Below the pieces are notes generated by a model, which did not search any database, was not told the DNA's origin, and saw nothing but the letters and a program-made list of their open reading frames with translations. A DNA stretch of 64,000 bases from Labyrinthula sp. Ha. Lineage: Eukaryota; Sar; Bigyra; Labyrinthulida; Labyrinthulaceae. Below, piece by piece: positions 12,886-25,900 of this stretch (positions within the stretch are counted from its first letter, which is position 1; every line of letters starts with the position of its first letter). The DNA is taken from assembly GCA_015227615.1 (NCBI GenBank), contig JAALGZ010000006.1:496001-560000 (forward strand), in the 5' to 3' direction. The position numbers were made by a program, and so were the translations under genes.

Positions 12886-15351
12886 TTACACTGAAGGGCA
12901 TCTGTCTTTTCTAGGTACACGTACCCTCGCATCTTTTCTTCCGCTCAAGTTAGGATGACCGTCCATGCAATCAGGCTTTTCTGGTGCCACCTCAACGTCT
13001 ATCTTATCGCAGCTTTCCTTCTTAGATTTCTTACAGTAAACAAAAATGCACAAGCAACACAGGGCAAGCAGAATTAATGCCCCACTGACGCACAGAACAA
13101 CCGGTAGTTCATCAACATTGCCCTCTGATATGGTTGCTGGAAACTGTGTTGGATATGTCATTCGTTCGTTAGTGGGTGCGGAGGAAACCCATACAGTGGG
13201 AGATCTAGAGGGTCTAACTGAAGGTGAAGCTGTAGGAAATACTGTCGGTACTTCAGTTAGATGTATGTCATAAATTTTCGTTGGAGAGTCACTGGGAGAG
13301 GCAGTTTGTAAAGTCGTGGGGGATGCAGTTGGTGAGGTACTAGAAGAATTTGTGGGCAGGATGGTTGGCTTATTACTAGGGGAAAGGGTTGGTGGCTGTG
13401 TAGGAGAGGCTGAAGGTGAAGAAGTTGGAGACTTAGAAGGAGATTCTGTTGGGGTGATGGTAGGTGACAGGGTAAAAGTTTCGGGTGGAACAACAGCCCT
13501 AGTGACTGGCTCCAAAATATCCACTTCAAGACATTCATATCCAAAGAACGTAACATTAGGAACTTGCACTTCTTGACTCTGTTCATCAACATCAACTTCC
13601 AAAGAGCACCCCTCTCCAAAAGTAAATGCCAATCGATATTCGCCTACTACGGTCGAAGTCATTTGAATATCGTATGAACCATCATTACTATCCACGATGT
13701 CGCCTCTGATTCTATTCGGAAAAGTTCTACCCTTGTGATAGACTCGTCGCCCAGATACGTCTCTTTCATTACCCAAAACTTCAATAAATGTCGCCGAGAA
13801 TCTATTTCTTGCTCCACGAGCACGGATTCGCCTTCCGCAGGAGTCCCGAGTTTGAACACCAAAACCACCACAGGGAGATACTCCATCCGCAGAAAATTCT
13901 TCTACTTGAATATTATTCGGGTTGAAATTTAACTTTGAGCTCTTAGGATCGAGTCTAGCAAGTTGCAGCTTCCACTTGCTAATTTCAATGTTAGCAGATC
14001 GGCTCGAAGAAGATGTAGTAAGTCCAATAAAACCGGAAGGTTCACCAAGAATTGCTTCAAGTTCGAAGTTAGTTTCTCTCAGATAGAGTGATTTATCAAC
14101 ATAGACTTCAAGGAAACTTGGAGAATTTCCATAGAACACAATTTCTACATCAAAACTGGACATACTTCCAAACAAAAAGTCGTTAGTATGTAGAGTATCA
14201 TTTGAGGCAGAGTTCTCCCCTCCAACGTTTTCCCCATCTGGATAGTGTATCGACACTCTTTTTTCAGCACACCCTACATCCTGACTCATGCACAGGTCAA
14301 AAAGTACAGCAAAACTATTTTCTATACCTTTGAAGTTAAAGTCTCTCCCAGTAGAAATTGGATAATTTTCCAAAGTATCGGATTGGAAAACAACTGCAAA
14401 TCCTTCAACAAGATCATCGATATCAACAGAAAAAGAAAGTTTAAATCCCCTGATAAGATTTTGCTTCATTGCTGTATAAATTAAGCTTCCATTATTTGTA
14501 TCCCCACTCTTTTGGAGCAAGAATGAGTTATTTCTGCCAGTGTCGAAATCAACATTCTCGCTGAAAAAGAAAAGGCCACCAATTTCTGTAGAGTTTCCTC
14601 CAGCAATGCTTAGCCCTCTTGATCGAAATCTGTCAAAATTACACGAAGGACGGAGAGACGTAGTTAATCTGTAGTTAGACCCAGGTGCTTGCCTCTGTGC
14701 ATGAAACAAATCCAAAGTATAAATTTCCCCATTCTCCAGACCAAGTTGCTCGGCATAAGTTCCATTATTAAGATTTATAGTTGCACGTCGAGCTTCATGG
14801 AGACCACCAAGATCAATCGCCAATCTTCCATTTATGTACGCCCAAAAGTCATTATCTCCAGTAAAAGTAAAAGACATATCAAGTTTAGATTCATACTTAA
14901 ATGTCGTGTGGACCTCAGAGGTAAACCAAAACCCACGATGTTCCAAATTGCCTGTAAACGTCTGCGGCCATGCCTTTATCTCCTCAATCTGATCAACATC
15001 AAAGCTTACAGCCTCTGGTCCACTTTTAAAATGGTTTAATGGTCCAAAGAACCCATCTTCCTGAACAGTTCTGAAAACCCTTCCATTATTTGAGGAAAGC
15101 TCAATTGAAGTGCCAAATCTTCTGTTGTACGTTTTGTTGTCATTATACCAGGAATCAAAAAACTCCCCGTTAGATTGTGTGTACACCAAGTCCTGTGTTA
15201 CTCCATCTATAGGCTGCTCTCCACATCTACGGCCATCTGATACACAGTAAGGCGGTTTTGGAATACCGGATGCCGCTATTACCACTGAGTTTCCTACAAT
15301 CTGCGCCAATTGTCCTTCAGGAACTGTGCTCTGACATGATCCAATAGGCAA
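12886..15351 (-). CDS. Fibro-slime / L-type-lectin-like / filamin-like transmembrane surface protein, 5' part interrupted
   Basis: This open stretch encodes 821 residues, counted from a TTG because no ATG precedes it in frame. In order: a fibro-slime domain (about 60-235, with DNDFWAYINGRLAIDLGGLH); a concanavalin-like lectin fold resembling L-type lectins (about 245-465, with GFAVVFQ, FLEVYVD and FIGLTTS); a filamin-type Ig repeat (about 485-610, with GVQTRDSCGR and DGSY); a Ser-Pro-Thr stalk (about 625-728); a membrane helix (750-772); and a basic cytosolic tail. This is a type I surface protein plan typical of heterokonts, probably binding glycans or matrix. Upstream the same frame continues with fibro-slime-like sequence (HPDFES) but contains two stops, so the gene is either pseudogenised at its 5' end or has splicing I cannot resolve. 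The domain calls are from motif recognition. Confidence 0.75.
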   Translation of the reverse strand: MPIGSCQSTVPEGQLAQIVGNSVVIAASGIPKPPYCVSDGRRCGEQPIDGVTQDLVYTQSNGEFFDSWYNDNKTYNRRFGTSIELSSNNGRVFRTVQEDGFFGPLNHFKSGPEAVSFDVDQIEEIKAWPQTFTGNLEHRGFWFTSEVHTTFKYESKLDMSFTFTGDNDFWAYINGRLAIDLGGLHEARRATINLNNGTYAEQLGLENGEIYTLDLFHAQRQAPGSNYRLTTSLRPSCNFDRFRSRGLSIAGGNSTEIGGLFFFSENVDFDTGRNNSFLLQKSGDTNNGSLIYTAMKQNLIRGFKLSFSVDIDDLVEGFAVVFQSDTLENYPISTGRDFNFKGIENSFAVLFDLCMSQDVGCAEKRVSIHYPDGENVGGENSASNDTLHTNDFLFGSMSSFDVEIVFYGNSPSFLEVYVDKSLYLRETNFELEAILGEPSGFIGLTTSSSSRSANIEISKWKLQLARLDPKSSKLNFNPNNIQVEEFSADGVSPCGGFGVQTRDSCGRRIRARGARNRFSATFIEVLGNERDVSGRRVYHKGRTFPNRIRGDIVDSNDGSYDIQMTSTVVGEYRLAFTFGEGCSLEVDVDEQSQEVQVPNVTFFGYECLEVDILEPVTRAVVPPETFTLSPTITPTESPSKSPTSSPSASPTQPPTLSPSNKPTILPTNSSSTSPTASPTTLQTASPSDSPTKIYDIHLTEVPTVFPTASPSVRPSRSPTVWVSSAPTNERMTYPTQFPATISEGNVDELPVVLCVSGALILLALCCLCIFVYCKKSKKESCDKIDVEVAPEKPDCMDGHPNLSGRKDARVRVPRKDRCPSV

Positions 15352-15701
15352 GAGGTCTCAATTTTCACAAAGAGTAGATTTAACCGCTACGCCTTCTGAT
15401 TCAAAATCCGGGTGGCCGGAAATTTCACCTGCCTCAAGTAAGCTCAGAAACTCAGGTGCAGCACTTACCCTTGAGTTCACAACAAGATTACATTTTCTTC
15501 TTACAGTATTATTTAAGAGATTGAATTCTTCTTGGTTTATTTCCCACGAGTTTTTATAAATTTCCTCGAAATCTCCACCAAGCTAGTAAAGGCAAGCAGA
15601 TGGGAGAAAGTTACGCACTGTCATTGGCAGCTTCAAGGCTTCTTGAGCCTTCGCGGACAACAGGAAGGTCAGCAGATATTCAACTCTGTTTCTCTTTTTT
15701 T
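15352..15701 (-). pseudogene. Interrupted 5' part of the fibro-slime gene
   Basis: Reading on in the frame of the downstream gene gives a plausible N-terminus: a hydrophobic stretch YLLTFLLSAKA like a signal peptide, then LPMTVRNF as in many fibro-slime openings, then SGHPDFESEG just before the main domain. The frame is broken by TGA at 15358-15360 and TAG at 15583-15585, and no ATG precedes the signal-like segment. I tested GT-AG pairs around each stop: none tried at the TGA kept the frame. At the TAG a 36-nt GTGCGT...CTAG option would. Confidence 0.5.
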
Positions 15702-16559
15702 AATTTGTTTTGATTGATGTTTACTTGACGTCAGATGATGAGTGTTATACTTATCTTCCCATCTTTCAAGAATATCTTCTTTATCTGCTACTGTGAGTAT
15801 TTTCATTTCCTAAAAATTTCAGCACTTGAGACAAGACAAAGGAATTTTTGAAATGAGACGAGAGAGCTAATATCAGCTTTACAATTTTTATATAAATGAT
15901 ATACGAGACGGGATAATGTTTAATTTTCTTTGTTCTTTGAGATTCCCCCAAAAAAATCTGCTAGTGGGTGAACCGTTGTCTTAATTAAGTGTATATATCG
16001 ATAAAACCGATATTACTTATCGGAAACCGAAAATTTCTTGGAATAGATGAGTAAGAGGAGTGAGAAAGCAATGAATTGTTCATATGTTCGATAGAGAATT
16101 TCATTGTCTTGACCTTACTGGATTATCAGCTACGTGCGTGTTATCAGGAAAAATTTTCTTGTTATAAAGGTGCAACAGTAGGCGTAGTACTCAAAACTCT
16201 CTATATTTTTTCAACTAGAGCCCTGGATTATTATCTTGGTTGATCAAGACTATTCCTTAAGGCATTTTTATATCTAGATTAGTTATTTATTTCGTTGTGC
16301 ACTTGAAATGTTTATAGCATATTAAGGATTTGTGATACACATACATGGGGCATATGAGGAAACAGTTATGTAAGGTAAAATGGGGTTTTTCAAGTGTCTT
16401 AAGTTATAGTCTGACCACTCGCCCAAAGGAATATCCTAGAGAGCGAGAATATGTTGGAAAATGAGCTCCACGTTCTGAGGCTAAGCTTAAATGTCAATAT
16501 CATTACTCTCTCCATTAATACTTGATCCCCACAACTCCTGTTCCTGGTTTGCACTTAAG
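15702..16559. other. Intergenic, probable upstream region of the fibro-slime gene
   Basis: No gene recognised. A 45-codon ATG frame on the minus strand (15806-15669) gives a charged peptide without family resemblance and does not join the fibro-slime frame by any splice I tried. Confidence 0.4.
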
Positions 16560-16643
16560 AAAGCCTTTTAATATTTAACAATTTCGCGACCAGGTGTTGA
16601 CCCTGCAGGTTCTTTTCTAGAGATCATTGTGCCTGATGAGGAT

Positions 16644-16949
16644 ATGAATGGTAGTTGGGGACATAACTTGGAAACGGTAAAGGAAGCGTCTGAAATGAAC
16701 CTTATAACGAAGAACTGGAGGAAGAAGCTTTCCGCTGAAGGAATTAGTACTAACAAAAAGAGGGTTGGTTTGAGATCTTCCTACACTGGACCACGAGCGG
16801 CACGTGTTTTAATAGGATACAGTCCGTATAGTAATTATAATGTGTTCCGAGTCCCAGGAATAAACAGAAAACGGGGAGTCCAGGTGGCCAGAAATAGGGC
16901 TGTTGGAGAACACGCAAGCAGGCTTAATTCAAGCAGAAAAGGCAGATAA
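16644..16949 (+). CDS. Small hypothetical ORF, possible transposon relic
   Basis: An ATG-started frame of 101 codons ends in TAA, and the frame stays open upstream of the ATG. The product is basic at its C-terminus (Arg/Lys rich) and contains GYSPYSNYNVFRV, which weakly recalls the tail of copia-type integrases. The local base composition is less AT-rich than the surroundings. I cannot assign a function. It could be a scrap of an old mobile element or a chance frame. Confidence 0.25.
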   Translation: MNGSWGHNLETVKEASEMNLITKNWRKKLSAEGISTNKKRVGLRSSYTGPRAARVLIGYSPYSNYNVFRVPGINRKRGVQVARNRAVGEHASRLNSSRKGR

Positions 16950-19900
16950 AATAGAAGTTAGTAGAGAAGTTGTTAGGTTTATTAAGTTGCCTAACTAATA
17001 AAATACAGATAAGAAAGTTTCAAGAAGCCTTTAGAAGACATTTTTAAGCATCTTTGAGAACTCTCCTTAATAATCGTCTATTAAGGTTAAAACAGGTGAC
17101 CAATTCTTTTAAGTTTCGGAATAGAATAAAATGAATGGGGAATATTATTTAAACCTTATGAGCACAGTGATGTAAGAGGCATCATGATAAATAAAGCCTA
17201 TCTTGATACTTTGGATCTACATTGAGTGGCTTATGATATTATCATAAGTACCTTTTCGGATAGTAATCGTGTTATCCAAATTCCGCAGGAAAGATTGAAC
17301 CCACTTACTAAATTCTGAACCTAGTTTCCTTTATTGAGCGAAATCGGGTATGCATGATCCTATACCGAGATATGGGGCAAAGGTTCAAATACTTGACTGC
17401 ACCATATTTCGGTATCTGAATTTTGCAACAGCAGTATTTATTCCTGGCCCTTCTAGTCAATGACCGATATTTTTACGTTTCAAGCTCACGTTAAGATATT
17501 AATGTGATTCTTCCCTTTTTTTGTTCCTTCGATTTGAAATAAACCCCACAATTTTTAGTTCATTTCACTGAAGCAAATGCCATTTTATCGCAGGAAATGA
17601 TTAAGAATATCTTAACGCAGTGTAAATATAATACAATAATTTTCAAAATATAAAAATGTATGAAAATAACGTATATGGTAATATTGTTCTAGTCTTAACA
17701 GTTCCTTGCCAACTTAAACCGCCTATATTTCACATACAACACTAAGATTAGTACTGTATCATAAAATCTCACCATGGAGATATGAATATAATTGAGCTTA
17801 TCCATGGTATAGAAATAACAAGAATCTTAGAGATTAAAAAGATTTTGCCGGTACTTTCTTGGTGTTACTTTTGTTTATGATACTAGATTCGAAATATCTG
17901 GACAATCATCAGGGTACCGGAACTGGACCTAGCTTGGAGTTTTAACAGGGTAATTGAGTTGAATTCCTCTTGTTCGAAAAGAGCTTTGCCACATTATAAT
18001 AGAAATTTTGGAATATGCTTTCAGATTTATCTATTTGAAATAACAGAAAATAATATTGAAGAAGATTTTTGAACTAGTTCAGGATCTTACATTGGGACCA
18101 AGGAAATGAAGTTACTGAGCAATAGCAACCGAACTTGGAAAGTAGGACCATACGTAACGAAGTGTGAAAGAAATGAAAATATTCGTGTAGAAGTATTCTG
18201 ATAGGTTTAAGTGAGTTGAATACTTGATAAATGTGGTAACTTGTAATCATATGAAGTTGGAAAGGGGATGAGCTATGTGCTTAAATCAGCTAGGGGTAGA
18301 GTGATTCTACCACAAATATCTCTCTCTCTCTATATGGAAGATCATGTCACCAAGATGAAAATTTGATCAGTGATAAAATATTTTGTAATTTTTAGTAGTC
18401 CAATATGTTGCAAAATGAGAACAGAGTAAAATATTATTATGTATGTTCTCGGATAAATAACATAAAATTAACTCGTCAAATAGCTAGGGCATCAGAATAT
18501 TTGGATAATTGAGTTGTTTTGCCACTTCGATAAAAATTTATGTTTGTGATCAAAATCTTATTATGTATTTAATCTACATATGTTAACCACTGAATATGTA
18601 TTTAAAAACTAGATGGGCAAATACTCACTAGTAATGACATTTACAGGAAGATTTATGAAGAATCCTGGAGCGTCGGGCAGAGATATAAATACTAGAAAAT
18701 ATACGAAGATTAGGTGCATTATAATTTATAATCTCATGAAGGGGAATGGTAATCTATCAATACATATTGATAATTGGAGATTATGTTTAATTTGTTTATG
18801 TAAAGTTCTTCGCTTCTATTGTAAAATTATAGCTGTATAGGATGCACTCTATATGGCGCACTATGAGTCAAAGTAGGAAGTGGAGATTATTGTTAAGCTG
18901 TGAAGATATAGAAATTATTTTTAATTCATAGCTGTTTCGCTTGTTTTAAGAAATACAAGTTGCGGCAAGAGATCATCGATGTAATATCTGAGTTCATAAA
19001 GTCATATGATAACATAACTCAAGCTTAAATGCATTAATTTCTTGATAGTTGATGTGCTAGAGGGTATTGATACACTAGTTTTGATTGCTGCTATATGGCT
19101 ACTAGATTTAGAGAGGACAATAGAGCTGTTTGACAGTAGTCTGGCACCATGAAAAAACTTGTTGGGAACGTTTTTAACAATGCACGTGAATATCAGTGTG
19201 GTTCATTTATATTTCATACATGCCATCATAAGAATCTAAAACTACTTAACTTCCGATATATTAGAAACCAAAGTAACAATAGTATCATTGGCAAATAATC
19301 CAGAAGAATCTTGTTATTTATTGCAGTAGGTAAAGATTTTTTGGAACGTATTCTGGGTTTATTACAACCGAGTCGCTAAGTAATAACAATTCCCGAAGTA
19401 ATATTTCATGTAATCATGGTATCTAAAGACATAGCTATTTTATTCTATAGTATTTACCAAGGTCATTTTATTGAAATAACTTAAATTTACTGGTGATTAA
19501 TTCATTTATTCACTACCACCGCTTATTTTAGTTGAATAGAAACTATATATTGTTAAAATCTGATAATTAGACCAGCCTAATCCTGCTGAAATACCTATCA
19601 AATAGAACAAGAACTACTCAATCAAAACTTAAGAATTTATTTAAAAAGTAGCAGTTATAAAGTTAATACATTTTGATATTCAACAATAAAAGACACTCAT
19701 CTATATCATAGATGATTATTGTAGTTGCAGATACTCTAAAAATGGCGAAAAGAAGATAAAAGTAAAGATGCAATTTGAAGCTACACAATTTGTAGAATAA
19801 GTTTACTTTGGTATAGTTTTGTAAACACTCTTATCATACGAAGTATAAAATGTAATCATGAGTTAATTTCTTATAGGGTAATATCAACTAAAAATACGAT

Positions 19901-22900
19901 CGTCTATAAGTATCTTAGCTAAAGTATCGGAAGCAACTTTTCATAATGAGCATATTTCAATATATCCACGCCTGTAAGCTACCTCCGGCAGCTTATAAGA
20001 TTTATTAGCTATACCCGTACTAGTATCGCTAACCTTTAAAATGAAAGAATCTTTATGTTTGGTTAATTAGTCGTAAAATATTAGCTAGCTCTGCTAGCTC
20101 AAAGTTTTAAAATTTTCATAGTCATAATGAAAGATTTAGATTCAATCTATAGATTGTCAAAACAAACTAGCTGTTTTAATAATTAACACAATTAAAATAT
20201 GTTGTATTTTTCGATACTATCTATAGATCAAACAACAACTATAAAAGACAAAGCTTATGTTGCTGTGTTACTTTTAATTACTTTACTGGGATGATAATTA
20301 ATCAAGAAGAGATCCCGTTATATAGGTTCTTAATAGTTTTGTTGATTATTAGAGTAAGTATGAGGATTGACAAACCATCAATACAATCCTGAATTTTCTC
20401 ATATCGTATGGATTTTTATTCTAGTTAGAAAGCAATATGCCTACATATTCGTGTTCAGATAAAACCCCATAATAAGCAAATTTGAATTCAATCAACCAGA
20501 AATGAAGATATAAGTAGGAACTAAAGTAGCAAAATTGTAGCAACCAGCCATACCCTCATCTGTGCTATTGCAATTGTTCTTTCCTATATTTCCATGACAT
20601 GTTTCTTGTATACGCATAAAGAAAGAGCTTAAAATAAACAAGTATAATGTAAACGTGTACTAGATTTAAGAAAAGGTAGTAACTGGTTCCCCATCTAATA
20701 TTATTTCTCAGAATAGGCTAGAGTTGAATGATTGTTATATATGTTCGACAAAATTTCCTAATTAGTATAATCATCATCTATACATACATTCCTTCATAAA
20801 ATTTGATCGAGAGAGACAGAACATACCCAGACCTAGTGCATAGTCATTAATAAAAAGTACACATATGTTAAGCCGGTGGCTTACGAGGTATAGTTTAAGG
20901 ATAATAGAACACAAAGATATTTCCCTTTGTAAGAAAAATAGTTTATGTTCACGTTTTGTAACACCTGGTAAATTGTCCAGTTCATCGGGTGAGGTTACTT
21001 AGGAAAAAGATTGAATGTAGATTTATGGTATAACATAGAATTCATGGTTGCTTCAACATATTTTGCATACAGAAAGTTTATTAAGAAGCTACAATAAGAG
21101 ACACAAAAAATTCATAGTGTCAGCTAGATAACACACACTCTATCTGTTTTACAGGATCAGTCTAACAAACATATTTATCAATAAATTTACCCTAAATTCT
21201 ATATAAATATAGGTGTGAGCTAAACACGTATAATATTATTAGTAGTTAAAAACCTAGAATTTAGAGCTTTAGAGATTTCGTTTTACAATTGGAAAAATCT
21301 TTGGCAAACTGTTAACTTAACCTGATCCTCAGTTAAAGGGACCTAGACTAACCTTTACGTGAATAAATACCTCATTATGCAATATCTTAGTTGAGTTGAT
21401 TTAGATTATTAGCACAAAAGTAATCTTTTTGAAAAAGATGCTTTATTTACACGGATGATATATTTTTTCTTTGCTATATACGAGGAAACTCAGATACAAC
21501 TTCTCTATAATAGGCTTTATACATATACATTTACTAGGAAAATATATGTATTATAAGATCTTGATGGGATATAAAATTCTTATTCATTAAAGTAAATAGT
21601 TATTTTTTCTGATTATATACAAAGATATCAAATTTTTATTTTAGAGTAACTAGTTAATTTCTCTGAGTGTACACATAAATAGGATTTTTCTTTATTTTCG
21701 TGGTCGAAAAATAAGCGGTAGAGTATATTACTCTCTCCTCGCTGACTGCTTACATTTACACAGTAATGTATAATGTCATATTACGGCACAATGGATGAAA
21801 CTTTGCATAATGCTCCTTTGCTAATACTTAAGTAGAGAAAACAACAAATCGTACTATCTTAATACTTTTACACCTACTAGAAGTTAGAATATGTTTCTTA
21901 TATTATTTTAAAGCTTTTGTCAGTTTCTTTCAGTTAATCTATTTAAATATACACATCCTCTTGCTCATCAATATTATACTGACTTGTTATGGGCTCACTA
22001 CCATAGTCAACCGTGAAGCACAGTCATCAAGGTTTAATTCCCTTGCAAGTAATTAATTCTTCTTTGGTTGTGTGAAGGATATATAAATAATTAAACGGAT
22101 ACAAGTTGTATTTTTATGAAGACGCGATAATAAATGACTGCTTAATACTGAAATAAGTAGAAACACATTTTAGACTAAACTATCAACCAATAAGACCCCA
22201 AGTCAAGGATTAACCGATTTATATTTCTTAGAAATCACGTATAATTAATACTGCTATTCACTTTATCGGGAAAACAACGAATAAGGAAAACCTACGAATA
22301 AGCTCGATGGAAATGGATTTCTTGGAGTAAACGCAAAATGTCACCCATATACGTATGTAATCACCAATATGAGAGACTGAAGACCCATATCTTGGTGTTA
22401 GACCGAAAAGTGTTTAAATTTTTAACAAACAACATGAGAATAGCTACAGAGCTAAGAGCTAATCTGTATTATTAAAATTTCTCTTTTCAAAAAAATAATA
22501 AGTAAAATTTAAAGAGTTAAAACTCCCTGTAAAGCCCTAGGACTATAAACTATTTTATTCACTTATTACCTGCGATTTTCTTCGTTTACCCCCTCATACT
22601 TCAAAAAACTATAACATATTGAAAAAAATCCAGTACTGAAAAAATGTTATAAAGGAATAAGAAATATATTTTGAGACCTAGTTTTCTCCTTGAGATAGTA
22701 TAATTTCCGTCTTGAGTCATCATTATAATAACCAATCAAGTAGATCGTTACCTAATCTTGAGCATGTTGTAGTTACTTTTTTGGTATACACCAAACTGCA
22801 AATTAATCTCATCCACACATTTTTTTACGTCAGTGAATTACTTCTCGTAATATGTAAGTTAAATATTTAGAGTTCTAGGTTTGTAGGTTTGCGGTTAGTA

Positions 22901-25900
22901 AAAATTTCTTGATCGAGTTTGTTCTGGTACGAAACCACTTTTCGTAAATTTCAAACCATGATCTTCCTACATTAAAAGCTATAAGAATATGAAATTCTTT
23001 TAAATGGATTGAAACCTGGAAAATTTATTATATTTACATAAAATCATATTAATTTTGCTGAATACTACGAATTGATACTGAACGAAATATTGATTTCACT
23101 TAACCAAGTTTTTAATTCCTTGACACATACAACTACCTTAACCGTGTTAATTTCAAAGTTTGTGCTTTGTGTTGTAAAAAATAGAGTTTCTTCTACTTTC
23201 AGATATTCAAAATAATTCATTATAATAGCCACCTTTGCCAAAATTCCATCATATACATCCCTTTCGTATTTTATATATATTTGAATATATACTTTAGTTA
23301 TGACACAATTGCATTTAGACTCTTCAAGCTTATTTTGATTCTAAAGAAACCGAGAAATTTATTATTTGTAGCATCTAATAGACTGATTATAATGCTCTTA
23401 ATTTTTTTGACTCGGTGCATTACTTATTGAGATGTAGATACGCAATATTATGTATACATAATATATGCCGGAATGTGCTATTGGTCTTCTCTTTATGTTA
23501 TGTTTAATAACTTCTGAAAACTCTTCTAAACCATTTCAATAATTATAATTTGGCTTGATTGCTATGATGTTTTGATTTATTCCCAAACTTTAACTCAAAA
23601 TACAAATATGTCATTGTTTATTCTGCTCCTTATACCATTTCATAAAATTTGCTCATATCAATATTCAATATCATCTATATTCCAAAGTTTGACGTGCCTT
23701 TTATTTCTATATTAACCACGAAGTTTGAGTTTTTCTTGTTAGCATTATAACTTAATAAAGTTTATCTTAGGTCGATGCAGATATTTTTTCTCTTCAACCT
23801 TGAGAGATTAAACTATTTCCATGGATTTTTTATTGAGATTCAAACTTTTATTTATTAGTTAGGGCTCCTCCTATGGTACCAAAGTAAAAGATGAGTTGTA
23901 TATGTATTTCAGAAAAGCCGTTAAGCCCCTATGAACTAACCATACTGCAGATGTTGTTATACTTGATTTTCTTCATATAACAAGTAACCAGCCTTTGGAC
24001 CTTTGGTTAAAAGTAGAATAAGTTTAGGTTTAATAGCTATAGTAACCGTTAGCAATATATATATATGCAATTCGGAGAGAAAATCACAGAAAGACAGGCT
24101 AAATCTCCGTCACACATAATTAAGCATCACATACATTGATTTAGTTTTGAACTAATATAATAGGGGTGCTTAATACTACACGGAACAATTTAGACACTTT
24201 CTTACATTTTATAATACATTGCTTTCTATTAAAATATATTATAGTAGAACTCATCAAAAGAAGTTCTTTTTTGTCAAGGGAAATATATTTCTTTATCCTG
24301 TCGTCACCTCAAGTTCTTAAATATATATATATTCATTTTTTAACATTTCATATCAGGGGTGTGCTAAGTAATAAGAACTAGCTACAAGAACAATTCAATA
24401 TAGCCAGGTGTTGAAACCCTAAGCAAAATAAGTAGAAAGAAGTATTCCGAGAGTAAATACTTAACAACTCTATCGTTTCTACAGGATATACTTCATTCAG
24501 GTTAGCATTATCTTGATATTGGTTCTTCAGATTAAAATATTGCTCAAATACTCAAAACCGGAATATTTTTTTAAGTAAATATTTTGAAAATCGCAATGAG
24601 ATAAATCTTGAAATATGGAGCAGTATCGCGTAATCAATATAGTTGGCCTACATGATTTTACGATTAAATATAGTGATATTTATGAGAAACTAAACTACAG
24701 TGTGAAAATACTTTTTTTGGTTTCTAATATCTCCTCAGCTCATTATTTGTTTTAAGGAGCCAAATTATTGTAAGATGTTTGCATCTCCTGTCATATGGAG
24801 GAATATAACTTAAGTATTGGGAAAGTTTTCACCTCACTAATTAGTAAATGGAGTACTCGTTGTTTCCAATATTACTGTTTTATATCTTTTGTGAGATTCA
24901 CGCTCTTTTCTTCTGGTTGCCGGACAAATACTTTTGTTGAAACAAGTTTAAAATATAACAACTATGTCGAGAAGGTGGTAAAGATGTAAGAACAACGGAG
25001 CTGGATATTTGATAAAATTTCCAGCTAAGAAGTGGCAACCTTAGTATAGTGAAATAAAATTCCTTTAATATGTATTATGACTTATGAATATACTATGATA
25101 GCTCCATTTGATTATTCATAACATAATCTAACTCTTTTCTTCAATATATTCTCGTCAATGTAAACTTATTTTGCGGAGAGACTTAACCAGTTACTCGCTA
25201 GACCGAGTTTCATTTTGGGAAAATATGTTTAATTTAAAAAATGATTAAATGACTAATTTTCATACGTGGGAATATCTTTTTTTAGATTGATTAGTTCTGC
25301 AGATAGAGAAATTTTAAAGATATCAATAGAGCTGTAGTAGTACCTGGAACGAAAAGAAGAAAATAGTAACTTCTAGTTCCACCAGAGAAATATTCAGAAA
25401 AGCAAAGTTTATGTTTATTCGAATGCATGAGTATATTAATGAGCTAGGTAGATTTCTCTGCATGACTGGGAACCTATTCGCCCCAAGAAAGGTTATGCCC
25501 TTATCATGATGTTTCTTCACAACACGAGAACATGAACACTCAGACATCACGGGGTTAGTTTCAGAGTCAATTAAAATATCCTAAGATATAAAACTTATTA
25601 AGTTCATAATCAATGTGGACTATTATTGTAAAAATTATAATTTTGCGAATTAAGGTGCAAATTATGAACGTGTAAAGTGATATGATGATAAATAGTGAAA
25701 AACAAGGACTCTTTGCCTTCTGTGTTTCAAGTGTGAACTGACGAAAAATATATTCTATCTTGTTATTCCTTGATGTAGAGTCAATTTTTCCAAGGGTACA
25801 TGGCGTTTGTTCTAGAATGAAGTGTCAAACAAGATTAAGTATTTTTCAAGTGCGGTTGTCCATATTTCTCGCTGTGATGTTTTTTCTAGGCTCTCGGAGA

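Noticed and set aside
15358-15360. Reassigned stop codon (non-standard genetic code)
   Set aside because: TAA, TAG and TGA all interrupt some gene, and all three also terminate intact conserved genes in the window, so no single reassignment explains them.
15669-15806. Minus-strand 45-codon ATG frame as first exon of the fibro-slime gene
   Set aside because: The peptide is charged rather than signal-like, and no GT-AG pair tried joined it to the fibro-slime frame in phase.
17341-17410. tRNA-like GGTTCAAAT word
   Set aside because: No matching acceptor stem, D arm or anticodon arm could be drawn around it. The same was true of a GGTTTAATTCC word near 22031.
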